Below, piece after piece: positions 31,795 through 43,428 of a stretch of DNA of 64,000 nucleotides. A model generated the notes under the pieces. It worked only from the letters and a program-made list of their open reading frames with translations, was not told the DNA's origin and ran no database searches. The stretch covers positions 248,001 to 312,000 of the forward strand of contig JAAVTG010000039.1 of assembly GCA_011947345.1 (NCBI GenBank). The letters run 5' to 3'. This stretch comes from Phytophthora quininea. Taxonomy: Eukaryota; Oomycota; Peronosporomycetes; Peronosporales; Peronosporaceae. The first letter of the stretch is position 1; the number at the start of each line of letters is the position of its first letter. A program made the translations under genes and the position numbers.

Positions 31795-34700
31795 CTATGC
31801 ATCGGACGAGATTGCAACTCGTGTGGCCTGCTCTGCTTCTGAGATGGTCTTTTCTGGGGAGCTGGGTTCGCTGTTATTGTTGCCGTGGTCATCCGCTTGG
31901 TTTTCCGAGTCGTTCTTGACAGCGTGCTTTGTTTCCAGCTGCGTTTTGATTTCGTTGATAGAAGCAGCGTCGAACGGAGCTGCAGACTCGGTAGATTGCG
32001 CTTTCAGCTTGTTCCTCTCAATCGACGGTGCAGAAGAAGCACGACTCGGAAGTTTCATCGGACTGGGGATGGCCGTGATTCCTGTGGGTTTCTTGAGCGG
32101 AGACGCGATCCCCGTCGGGGTCGACGCCTTCACCACCTTACCAGGAGTTCTCAACGGGGCCTTGGGGATCCCTGTAGGCTTCAATTTCGCAGCTTCCAAG
32201 ATGGATTTCTTCAATGCACTCGTCAGCGTGGTAGTCTCCGAAGCCTTCACAGTCGTCGATTCGACTGCTGGTTCGGCTCCCGGGAGTAGCGAACTGACGC
32301 CACCTGTCTCCATCGGTGCACTGCTGGGTATAGCGATCATGCTCTTCCGCCGTGGAGCTTCCTGCGTTTCGGGTCCTGCTGCTTTTTCCTCACCGTTGAG
32401 ATTGGTAAGCGCTGGCCGTTCCAGAGGACCGTGAACCGAATTTCGTCGAGGTGTAGCAGCATTCTTGAGCTCTTGCTGCTTTTGTCGCTTCTCTTCTCGA
32501 ATCCGTTTGAGTTCGTTCTCTCGATCCGCCTTCACAAGCGACATGGTGAACTCGTAAATCGTACTGAAGAATTCGCCAGCCCCCGACAAACTCGTGGCAG
32601 TAAGTTCGTCAGACGCAGCAGGTGGAGCTTGGCTCTCGTCAGCGTCCATGTTCTTGTCGAAGCGAAGCATTGTGTCCCTCATCAGTCGTAAAGTCTCATC
32701 CAATTCTTGCTTGACTGCAGCTCCCGTTGTTGCCGCCGACTCGACGAATTCCGTCATGGACTCTACGAACAGATCGATCTTTTCCTTCTCCTCGATCCGG
32801 TTCTTAAGTCGCTGCGCTGCCAGCTCCACGTTGATGCTTTCCGTCAAGTCAGTGAGTCTGTTCATGTCGGCCTGAAGTTCTGGGATGGGGATGTTTTGAA
32901 CGTCGTACAACGACGCCAAGCCATCACCCAAGCGAACGCCATTGCATTTCTTCCGCATCATTCGAGCCAAATAATGCAATAAGGTGACGGATTTATCAAC
33001 AGATTTGAGCTGCACCAATTTCGTGAGGTCGCCAAGTCGAAAGCCTTTGGCCCCACCACGAGCTGTGCCGTGGTTCATCTTGTTGCCAATCTGTAGGATG
33101 ACTAGCAGCAGCACCTTAAGCTCAGCACTCTGCGCGATATCGTTGCTCGCCGTACGAATTTTGTTGACTTTAGTCTGCAAGTCCCGAACCAAAGCGGGGA
33201 ATTGGTGCTTCGTCTCGAGAGCAGACAGCCGTTGCTTTAGGCGCGGCACAGTGATAAGCTCCTTTAACACCAGCTCTGCGCCGTTCAGAGTGGTTGGATC
33301 TCCGTTAAATCCCGATATCGCTGCGATCTCTTCTTCTGTAGGCAGAATCTTGATCAAACCTTGACTCGTTCAATCGTCAGCACTTCCGAGTCCATCTTCA
33401 TGATCGCTACCCGTAACGCGGCATTGCTCATCCGGAACTGCTTGACGATGATGGAAACGTTGTTGGATCTGGCACGGTCAATGAGGAAAACAATCCGTGG
33501 CGACCCTATAGGAGAACCAGGGCCTGCAGCAGGCGATCCAATCATACTGCCACGTCGAGTGCCAGTACTCGGTCCGCCAGGAGCTGGCGGCGGGAATTCC
33601 GTCTCCAATAATTCCAACTCGTTGTCCGTCAATGTCACAAAGTCTTGGCTGCTCTGGTTGCTTTGTTCCTTCTCCAGTTCCTCCCAAATCGTACCTGCAA
33701 TCGTCTCACCTTTGAGTTGCTGCCAGTAAAAGGCTCGAGTTTTAGCCTTGATAACAGGCTTGATCGCAATCGATAAATGTGCCCTTCTTGCTGCTGTTGT
33801 GGGTGTAGGAGCTGGTGGTTGAGCCACGGGAGTAGAATTTGGTACGAATGCGTCGGGAGTGTCCAGTAGATCGCCTTGAAGGCCTGCCATCCTCATCTTG
33901 GCCTTGACACTTTCCGCTGGCGCCCCCATGTCCAGAAGTTTGAAGAATTTGGCGTACGCGGGGTCGTCTTTGACTTTGACTTGGGATTGTGCTGATGCGG
34001 GGTGTTTTCACTCGGCAAGTCAGCGTCCGGAGTATCTAGCAGATCAGGCTTCAGTCCTGCCATTTGCATCTTCGTCTTGACAGAGTCCGCAGGAGCGCCC
34101 ATCGATAGCAGCTTGAAAAACTTGGCGTATGCAGGGTCGTCCTTCACTTTGACTGTAGCTTTCAAATCTTCCGCCGGGGCTTTGTCTTGTGGCAATTCAG
34201 CGTCTGGGGTGTCTAGAAGCTCAGGTTTCAAGCCTGCCATTTGCATTTTCATCTTCACAGAGGCTGGCGGAGCTCCCATCGATAAAAGTTTGAAAAACTT
34301 AGCGTAAGCTGGATCATCTTTCACCTTCGTAGCAGATTGAGATGGCGCTGCATCAACGGTAGTTGGTACGGGTTTGAGTGGGGCGTCGGGTGTATCCAAC
34401 AGCTCTGGATTCAGCCCTGCCATTTGCATTTTGGCCTTGACGGACGCTGCAGGAGCTCCCATCGACAACAACTTGAAAAACTTGGCGTACTGAGGATCAT
34501 CCTTGACCTTCGTGTCTACTGCAGGCTGTGAAGCTGCACGACTAGCAAACATACTCGACAATGCTGCAGCGGGGCTAGCAACAGGAGTTTGAGCTACTGC
34601 AACTGAAGGAGCGGACGTAGATGGCATTTCCGCGTCAGGTTTATCCAGGAGGTCGCTGTTTAGACCAGCTTGAGCCATCTTCGCTTTCACTGCAGCTACC

Positions 34701-37137
34701 GGTGCCCCCATCGACAGCAATTTGAAGAACTTTGCGTAGTTGTCGTCGTCTTTGACGAGCTTCTTACTTGATGCTGGCGTTGTGGCGGTAGAGGTGCTAG
34801 ACACAGTCGCATTGTCTAGTAAGGTGGGGTCCAATCCAGCCTGCACCATTTTGGCCTTTACTGCCGCAAGCGGGGCCCCCATTGACAGTAGTTTCCGGAA
34901 TTTTGCAACATCAGCATTAGCTGCTGGGGTCTCCTGCTTTAGGACAGTTTTTGGAGACGCCGGTAGAGCGAATCCTTGTTGTTCGTCCAGCAGATCGGGA
35001 TTGACGCCAGCTTGCAGCATTTTAGCTCGAACGGCTTCTCGCGGAGCCCCCATGGACAAAAGCTTGCGGAACTTGGAGATGTCAGTGCCAGTCGCTGGTG
35101 CAGCTACATCCGCTGAGGATTTTCCAGTGTTACTCGACTCAATCGCTAGAGGAGTCACTGTTTCCGGTCGTGGGGCGATGTCGATCGGTGGCAAGTTATG
35201 AGTTGGTGAGGTAGCTGCGGGTGCTTGTGTCGGGGGTTGGGTGAAGGCTTAACCTCTTTCTGGGCCGGTGGTGACGGCATCTTGGGAAATACCGGTCGCT
35301 TTGCATCCTTTCGCACGCTAGCAGTAGCGATCGGAGTGGACGCTGGAGTCACACCTAGTCCCGGCCCCTTTCGAGAGCTTTGGAAGAACGGCAACGACAT
35401 TCTTCTTGAATTTGAGTCGGCAGGTTTACTCCACGGACTGGAAGCTCCGTCGGCGCCGATAAAGCTGCTGAAAGATGGTCGTGACACGGAGCTTTTCGCG
35501 GGGGTAGTTGCTGTGATGTTCGAGAGAGAGAAATCACTAAAACTTGAAAACAAATTCGACCGTGCAGGTGTCGACGGCTTTGACACTGAGCCAGACTCGC
35601 CCAAGCTAGGAAACCCCAGCGCCAAACCAACGCGAGTGAGCAAATCGGGATGGTCCGGACGCACTTCGACAGGAGCTTCTTTGACATCAACTTGTAATTG
35701 CTCCACGTTCGCATTAGCGTTACTTGGTTGAAGACTTTTGCTCAGCCGATCCACTGTTGCGCCAGCTTTCGCCTCGTCCGACAGCGTTAACGAAAGCTGC
35801 TGCAGTAGTCCAGAGAGTTTAGAGCTCGTTGCTTCGTCTAAATTCTTGGTCTGCAGTTGCAGCTGGCCCAGGATGTCTTCAAGACTTTGAGGAGGAGTTT
35901 TGACCTTCTCTTCAACCACATCGAGCTCTGGTTTCTCTTCAGTCTCTCCTTGGTTACTTGTAGAAACGTTGTCGAACTTCGGAGTGCTGTTTATCATGGA
36001 ATTGAACGCACTACCGAGTGCCAGTCGTAGAGATCCAAACTTGTCGTCCTTGGTAGATTCACTACAATGTTCCACGAGGATCTCAGCTTGGGAAGCGATC
36101 TCAGCTGCAACAGATTGGACCGAGTCGTCACTTTCATGATGGTTCCGGTACCGATCCAGCAGCCCTAGAAGACCGTGCTCCTTCACGTCGTCACAAATAC
36201 TAGCTCGTTGTTTCTTGCCGCGAACGGACTCCAATAAGACGTTGAAGAACTTAACGCCAGCTTGCAGTACAATGTCGTGCTGGTTGTGCTCCAGCGTGGC
36301 GATCAGCGGCTTTAATGATCGATCTTTCGAGCAGTCAGAGGCTGAAGAGAGACCGACCAACAGATCCTCGTAACCAAAGCTGCTGTCACTGCACAAGACG
36401 CCCAACAAACTCAACGTCCGTGTCTTGGTCTTGTTGGACGGGTGATAGAGGAAGATAGAGCAGATCCGATGGCAGCAGGCTGGAGTCTCCGCCAAGGCTG
36501 CGAACCCTTTCGGAGAACTCGTCAAAATAAACATCGTACTTATCACTCGTCGCTCGCCTCGGATGTTGTAGCACCAGGAACTTGCAACGGCGTCATCAAA
36601 GCGTTCACCCCTTTCTCCGAAATAAAACCTTCTACCCAGGAACTGCAAAGCAAAACCAGTTAGTAGTGACAAAAAAATAACGTTTGAGATCGTACCTTGG
36701 TCTTACTAAGATGTTGAGTCGAACAGCAAGGAACAAGTCGCGGACGCATTTCGTGTCGCCGTGCAGTCTTTGAATGAGCCCCACGCACTCGTGAGGACCC
36801 AACCACTCTTCTGTATCATTAACTCGAGGAAGTTTGCTCCTGGAAGCATTAAAATGTTAGCTAGAGAAGGAGTTTAACAACTCGACAAAACGTACAGAAA
36901 GACATAGGCCCACTTGGACTGTGGCGACTCAGTAGCATTCAATTCCTCTTGCAGTGCAGCATGGACGTGCTTTAACGACAGGAATTCGTCAAACTCGTAC
37001 TGAATTTGGTGCTCTGACGGAACCGGTGGGATCTGAAACCAGCGTTAGCATACGATGGAGGCCTGTAGTAGTAGACCACCGTACCTCAGGACAGCCGTCC
37101 AAAAGCGTAAGCGGAACCCACACGCTTGATCGGTCAT
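31795..37137 (-). CDS. Formin with GBD/FH3-like region, seven CCDC53-like motifs and FH2
   Basis: Formins nucleate and elongate actin filaments. From the N-terminus, small exons (for example IPPVPSEHQIQYEFDEFLSL and EEWLGPHECVGLIQRLHGDT) and the long exon starting FLGRRFYFGERGERFDDAVA form a GBD/FH3 armadillo-like region (LKPLIATLEHNQHDIVLQAG). Between about 35.1 and 33.8 kb lie seven copies of a motif KFxKLLSMGAPxxxVKAKM followed by QMAGLNPELLD, which resembles the CCDC53/WASHC3 motif. The FH2 domain follows, with FYWQQLKGETIAGTIWEELE, then GFNGDPTTLNGAELVLKEL and LLLVILQIGNKMNHGTARGG, and a basic tail. Frame breaks occur near 35215, 33960 and 33357. The exact first exon is uncertain; the ATG at 37137 is only the nearest candidate. 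Confidence 0.8.
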
Positions 37138-37278
37138 TTCGAGATGCTGTCGGATTGCTTGGAGCGACTGCTTGAACTTCGGTGCAGTGCTAAAAGCTAT
37201 CGCCTATAGCATTTCTGCGTAACCCCTTCGGTTTCTTTTGGATCCCAGGCAATTTGGTTCGTCTTTCAAAGAGTCACC

Positions 37279-40200
37279 ATGCGACTCACCGCCAAATGGC
37301 TGGGGTGGTGGGTTGTCTTGCAAACTGCACAGGTCCACGCCCAGATCTTTTCCCAGACTCGTTAGTGTCTTCAAACCAAACTTGCAACTCTTCGATCGAG
37401 TTCTACGATGAAACTTCGTTAGGATGCAGCAAATGTGTCATCGCCAACGGAGCATCCAGTAGCTCCAATCCGTTGTTGGTAAGCTGGTCGATTGTTGGAG
37501 ATGTCCTGATTGTTTCACCTTATTTGTCCCTGCTCTTTAGGTTCCAGAAAATATTGGTTCGGAAGTTCCGACTTCATGTGGTTGTGCGTAAGTCAAGTGA
37601 TTTTGCCTGATGTTGCCTTGAGAGATAAAAACACTCACCTTTTATTATTCGCAGACCGAATGCAATATGGACGACACGTGCGAATGCTGCGTGTACTGCA
37701 ATTTGGCCTGCTACATGCAGTCTTGAAACGTGTTCAGCATGTCCATCGTCACAAGTTCCGTCGCAAGACTCGACTCAATGTATGGCATGTGGGAATTCCA
37801 CTCTTGGGATTCAGAAATCGGAGTGCAAATGCCCAAACAACGCAGTTCTTCGCGAGAAGAGTGAGGTTAGTCGTGGGATAAAACGCTGTTTACTGGAGAT
37901 TGATTCTGATATTTTCCTTTGCTTAGAACGGCAGCTATCTCCTCACGAAGGAGTGTGTGATTTGTGCGAACGGAACGATTGCCGACAGCAAAACCAGCAC
38001 TTGCGTAAATTGTCCGGATCCAACGATGATTATTGAGGATACGACAAATACCTACGTTTGTTCCTGTCCGACAGGATATGTGGAAATTCACAGCACGCGG
38101 TTGAGTGTACGGAAATGCGTTCCTCAAGTATACATCGACTTGCTCAGTGCCAAGGTGTCGCTTGCTACAGCCAGCAAACTGTCGTACTCTTCTCTAAACT
38201 CTGCTGCAGAAGTCTCACTTACAAGCGCGCTATTCGACGATCTCATTGCGGCTGCTGCCGTGGGATGTTACTTTTACCAGAGTGACAAGGATAGTAGATC
38301 TTGCCAAGCACTGGCGAACTTGTGTGTGTTGCAGCATTTTGGCCCGACAGTGCCGTCGTGTGCTGTATTCGATTTGATTCAACGCAATGGTCGCGTGTCA
38401 ACTGTGAATGGAATTAATAGCTGGTCTGCTACGTTGCCACTTCTCCATTATCGGTCTCCAGTGTCGACAGTACTACAAACTCCACTCTCCATGAAGGTGC
38501 ACTAGTATGTCGTTTCTAGCGTTTCTATCGACGTGAATCAAGACTAAGAATTGTTTCCTGTATTTTAGATGTCATTCGACGAAACTTTGAGCCAGGGAAC
38601 GACCGATCACCTCGAGTTTATCATCGCTAGCTATTATGCTAACGGCACGCTGATCAACTTTCGCTCCTTGACGGATGAGTTGCTGTTTTGTACCTCTGGT
38701 CCAACTTCATGGATGCGATTCGGCGTGAACATGCTGCTGGAGAATTCTTGTGAATTGGCATCTCTCTCATCGTCAGAATTAACACTTTACGAGCTTTACC
38801 TGGTCGATCTGTCCAAGAGTGAAGGAGAAGACGGACGGTATGTCCCTGTTCCAGTGCGGGATCTCAATTATCGTGACAGTGGTGGCCAATATCTTAACCA
38901 GAACAACCAGCCAAGTGACGATTTCCTAAGTCATCGTTTTTCTTGTACGACGGAGTATCTGGAGTTGCTGTGGGCGAAACTGCACCTAAAGTCGTTCGCT
39001 TTGCGAAGACCGTCGCACTCACCGTTACGACTCAAACGATTGACTCGCAGTTGATTTACGTGCCCGTGCTTTCAGTCGCGTACGTCGACACGACGACTCC
39101 AACGCCAGTGTCCTTAACGTTTCGAGTCTCGTATATCTCCGACACTAGTGGGTTCTGGACGTTCGCGACCGTGTTTTCATTGTGACTTGCGTCCTCGGAG
39201 GTTGTCGGGTTCTGCTGCAGACGTTCAATTGGCAACGACGACGGAATCGCAACGACATCGTGGCTAACGCTATGTGTCTGTGGCTGTCCGCTTTCGTCAG
39301 TTACGGCATCGCTAACTTTGCGCTGATCTGCTTTGTCGTGATGTTCGTGTTGTGTGGATATTTCTTCGTGGTCTACCGACTGCAATCGGATACCGTTCTT
39401 ATGGTCCCGGAAGTAAACGTCAATGATATCGACGGTGTGGATGAGTACTACACATTTCGCGTGCTGCTTCTGCTAGCATTTTGTTGCCAATTGACGTCGG
39501 TAGTTCGTCGTGTTTACCATCAAGATCAGCTCCAGCTATTCTTCGTCGACTGGGAGAAACCTCGTGCAACGATCATGGACATCGATTCGGCGAAGCCCAC
39601 ACACGCTCAATTAGTGTCTGGCGGATGATTTTGGTCGTCAACGAGTGGAACAAACTGCAAACTGTGCGCAAAACTTCGCTGCGCTTTACGATCGTGGTTG
39701 TCCTCTTTCTCCTGTACGGATGGGATCTCAGATCGTTAGCAATCCCAGTCCCAAGAGCGCAGATGCAGTACGTGAAATCTACGGACTTTCAGCTCAATCC
39801 GTACTTGCGTTTTGCCAACGTTTCCATCTGGTGGCTTGTTACTTGGCTGGGTCAGCGACTTTGGAAGTGGATGATCTTCGAGAGATACATCGACGAGCCT
39901 CGAGAGCAACTCTTTATCGATCTGTGCACCATGGCAAAAGTGAGTTGTTTCTTTTTGGACGAACAGTACCGTGGGTTTTATCTCCACTGCCGGTCGCCAC
40001 ATCCGTTCGCTGATGGGAGTATGAAGGAGCTAGTGGATCAGCTTAAGCAAGAGGAGGCAGGACTAACAGCAGGTCGCCATCTAGACTCGACCTGTCCAAA
40101 CTGTCAAGCGTTTGAGGTCTTCGTCACTCGCAAGTGGAAACGCAAATTCCACACTCTCTACGGTGCTGTACGAGGCGACAGCATTGCGGATGGACAAGGT

Positions 40201-40819
40201 GCAAGTGGTGAGGGATTAATTCAACGCTCGTTCGCACCAAAAGGACCACAGACGCTGCCGTTGCGAGCCGCAGAAATCAAGCACCACAAAGGTGAGATAG
40301 CGACCGAAGCCATGGTCCAAAACGCGGCACAACTGCAGGAATTCCTACAAGCATTCGTCGAAAACCAGAACGACAGATTCCGTTGGAGGTTTTACAGAGC
40401 ACATACCTGGCTGACACGTTTCCTCGATATCCCGCCGGAGATGTCGTTCAGTAAGCAGTCTTTCTTTCTGCCAGGTAGTAGTTGCTTGCTTGTTAGTAGA
40501 CTTGTGATTGATCTAAGCGGCGAAGTTGATGTAGATACCGAGTCCAAGTTCGCCAAGGCAGCATTGCTTCTCGGGATCGAAAATGAGCTCATGCTGCTCG
40601 ACGTCTTAGTACGTGATACTGATACCGTTCTTGGAATTCGTTCATTACTAACCCGATGTGACGCAGTGCTTCTGTGTGCTCGATCTTTGGATAGGCAACC
40701 ACGCCATCTCTGCAATGACGACGTACGGTCTTCAAACGTTGCTGCTAGCAGCTCGAAAGCACTTTGGCAGCCGCAATATCGCTAAGAGCACACTCGTAGA
40801 CTCACGGTTCTTAATATGA
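37279..40819 (+). CDS. Meckelin (TMEM67) homologue, ciliary transition zone protein
   Basis: Meckelin is a multispan protein of the ciliary transition zone. Six exons are readable: 37279-37478, 37541-37587, 37655-37865, 37927-38496, 38569-40608 and 40667-40819. A signal peptide (MRLTAKWLGWWVVLQTAQVH) is followed by Cys-rich repeats (CSKCVIANG, CSACPSSQVPSQDSTQCMAC, ECVICANGTIADSKTSTCVN). The conserved lumenal region has MSFDETLSQGTTDHLEFIIA and FRVSYISDTSGFWTFATVF, then several membrane spans (CLWLSAFVSYGIANFALICF, FALICFVVMFVLCGYFFVVY). The last exon has the family C-terminus FCVLDLWIGNHAISAMTTYG and KSTLVDSRFLI. Frame breaks of one base occur near 37360, 38950, 39175 and 39605. The start codon is about 140 bp from that of the divergent formin. 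It fits a flagellated-zoospore organism. Confidence 0.85.
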
Positions 40820-40898
40820 TGAGAGACTCGCACCATTGTCAAAGACAAACTGTACAAGATGATTCATTTCGTTTTCTGTAGACAGGACTTGCATACCT

Positions 40899-42178
40899 TT
40901 AGTCTGTGAATTGCATCCGGCGCGCCCAGTCCAGTTCGCTGCTGTCTTCAGAAACAACAGTCGCCCAGCGCAAGGTGGAGAAGGATGGTGGCGCCTCAGA
41001 CTGCACTGTGTGCGTAGCATCAAATTCTGCCTTGCAGGCCTCGACAATCTGCGCGTTTTCAGCAGCATCCTGCGTTTCCTCCTGCTCAGTCTCGCACAAA
41101 CTTGGGACGCACACGTTGATAAGGTAGGAGCACAGCGCTGGCTCGTCGATTTTCTCCACCGACACGCTGGTGGGGCGGGACTTGCAGCACGTAAACACCA
41201 CTTTCGTGCTGCGAAGCTCTCCGTTTTCATCGCAGTGCTGTCCTCCGGCAAAGTACTGCACCACATCCGTTCCTGCATAGGCCGAGTCCTTCTCCGGCCC
41301 GTCAGGTACGTACACGCCCATACTCCAATCGCTAGGACGGGTCCCATCGGGTTCTTGGTGGAATTGGCGAACCTCCTGTTTGTAGCAGACTTCGTACGTC
41401 CACCAGCCAGCAACAGCAAATATACAGTGACCTTCGAGCTCTTTCCTGACAATCTCAGCCTTTCTCTCCATCTCTGCAGTAGAGGCTAGCAGCTTATCCT
41501 TAGCACGTCTGGTCGAGATGGACTGCACCAATTGCGTATTAATGCACTGCTGCAATTCATCGTGGTAGAACGCCCACCTACGTTGAATAAGTGCAAGGCA
41601 AGTGAGTACATTAAACCACAGGTAACTCTGCAACTCTGCAACTCACCCAATGTGCCGCTTGCAGCTACTGCAGCGAATGTCTCGCCAACTGTAGTCGTCA
41701 AAGACCGTCGCCTTCTTGGAGAAGGCTTCTCCTTCCATCCCCAGCACCTTCTTGAACCCAGCCAACTCAAACTCCGCCTACAGTGATTGTAAAACCATCA
41801 GCACTAGCTAATAAGTAACAAGATAGTAACTCTCTTCCTTACTCGACTGGGGTTGACGAACGTAAAGAGCTCTGCGTCTTCCAGTGACGGCTCGTGGCGA
41901 GATCCCACCGCCTTGGACGTGTCGTGCAGGTGCATAAAGTCCCTATTGTGCAATAGCAACAGCACCAGTCAGTAAATAATGACACAATCCCCAGTCTGGC
42001 AAGGGTCCGCACTTCTTAAAGGCGACGGGGCGCCGCAGGAGCGGCAGCGGATCATGACGCCGTCATCCACCAGATCGTGTTCGTCCTCGTGGTGATGCTC
42101 CATCAGCTCCGTCGACTGCGCGTCCAGCGCCAGCGCCAGAGTGGCCATGTACAGCGCGAGCAGCAGCAGCGTTCGCAT
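40899..42178 (-). CDS. Predicted ER-lumenal protein with CULT and MRH domains
   Basis: Four exons are readable on minus: 42178-42013, 41942-41843, 41777-41647 and 41577-40899. A signal peptide (MRTLLLLALYMATLALALDA) precedes a His/Asp-rich spacer. Next is a CULT domain, the cereblon ligand-binding fold: IRCRSCGAPVAFKKDFMHLH with the first CxxC, FTFVNPSR, DYSWRDIRCSSCKRHIGWAF with the second CxxC and the GW-x-F end. A helical linker leads to an MRH (mannose-6-phosphate receptor homology) domain: GHCIFAVAGWWTYEVCYKQE, VRQFHQE, LRSTKVVFTCC, IDEPALCSYLINVCVPSLCE. The four sugar-binding residues expected of MRH lectins (Q, R, E, Y) can be assigned. One C is missing near 42027 in the CCCC run after GAP; restoring it makes exon 1 in phase with exon 2. 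OS-9, XTP3-B and glucosidase II beta use MRH to read N-glycans in ER quality control. I infer a glycoprotein quality-control role. Confidence 0.75.
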
Positions 42179-42269
42179 TATTAGTCGACGTGTGTCAAAA
42201 TGACAATTAAGGAGTAATATCGTCCAATCAGAGAGCGCAACGTCGCAGCAGATCAATTTTCCATCCAAA

Positions 42270-43384
42270 ATGGGGAGAAGAGGTCATGGCGGCTCCCAGA
42301 CAAGCTCAGCGCAGGACCTGAAGATGTTCATAGGCAACCGCATGTGGAGGGACTACTGGCACGTCCTGGCAGCTGTAACCGCCATTGTGGTGGCGCTGTT
42401 CGCGTCCGCGTTCGTCCAGTTCTCGACGTCGCAGAGTCACGTCTACCGTCTAGAAGCGACGGATTCCGCTATGATGGAGCGAGTGTTCCGTTCGGGCGAG
42501 CCGTGGGTGGTGCTGTGTTCTGGGCCGGACGATGAGCTTCCTGAAGTGTTTGACAAGCTGGCGCCCCGTGTGGCCGGCAAGAGCTTCGTGGGCGTCTTGG
42601 ACTGCGAGCAGACGCTGCCGACGGCCGGCAAGTCGGTGCTCAAGCGCTACGGCATCAAGCGCAGTATTAAACCCACAGTGTTCACTGTGGCCAACGGGGA
42701 GAAGCCCAAGCAAGTGTTTCTGAACCAACTGCAGAGCGCCAAAGCGCTGGCAAAACACGTCAAGAACCAGACCAAGAAGACGATGAAGCAAGTGCAGAAC
42801 TCGGCGCAACTGGCAGCGAGATGCCTGTCCAGACCGAGCTGCGTGCTGATCCTCAGAGGACAACGATTTGACACATATGAGAAGCAGTGGGTCGACAAGT
42901 TGATGCTAGAACATCGCACACTCAGCTTTGCGTGGGTCGACTCGACCAGTCTCAAGGTTTCGATTGAGAACATGCTGCCGGATGTTCGACGCGGCGAGCA
43001 TCGAATGGTGCTGTTCCGGCATCAACGAGACCCCAAGACACTCAGGAAGTCGGTGTTGGCAGCCAAAGCGTATCGCGGAGAAGTGTTTGACGCACTCCCA
43101 GTCGGAAGTTTCCTTGATGAGCACGCCGACTCAGATTCACTCAAACCGCTCTCCAAGTCTCCGAAGATTTCACATAAAAGCAAAAGAGCAAGACGACGCA
43201 CGCTACTGGTGATGAACACAAGCGTAAAGAACGTAGACATCGTCGCCGGCACGAAAAGGAAGAGGAGCAGGACGACGATCATTTCTTCCCTCAGGAAGTC
43301 GAGCTAGACGATGCCGAGGAAGGCGTGATTGTGTTCGACGATGTTGAAGAGGATGAAGAAGTTGTAGACCTCGATGACGAGTAG
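42270..43384 (+). CDS. Thioredoxin-fold single-pass membrane protein
   Basis: The N-terminus is short and basic. One membrane span (VLAAVTAIVVALFASAFVQF) is followed by a thioredoxin-like domain: RVFRSGEPWVVLCSGPDDEL, SFVGVLDCEQTLPTAGKSVL, KRYGIKRSIKPTVFTVANGE. There is no CxxC active site, so it is probably not a redox enzyme and may be a chaperone or adaptor. A second domain follows (RPSCVLILRGQRFDTYEKQW, TLSFAWVDSTSLKVSIENML). Near 43205 the frame shifts by one base: the raw frame ends at 43307 in a basic tail, while the corrected frame continues GDEHKRKERRHRRRHEKEEE and then a long acidic tail ending at 43384. It is head to head with the CULT-MRH gene, only about 90 bp between start codons, so both may share one promoter. 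Confidence 0.6.
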
Positions 43385-43428
43385 ATCGTGAAAAGCAAAG
43401 CATAGCGGATAATGAATTCCAAGACGCG

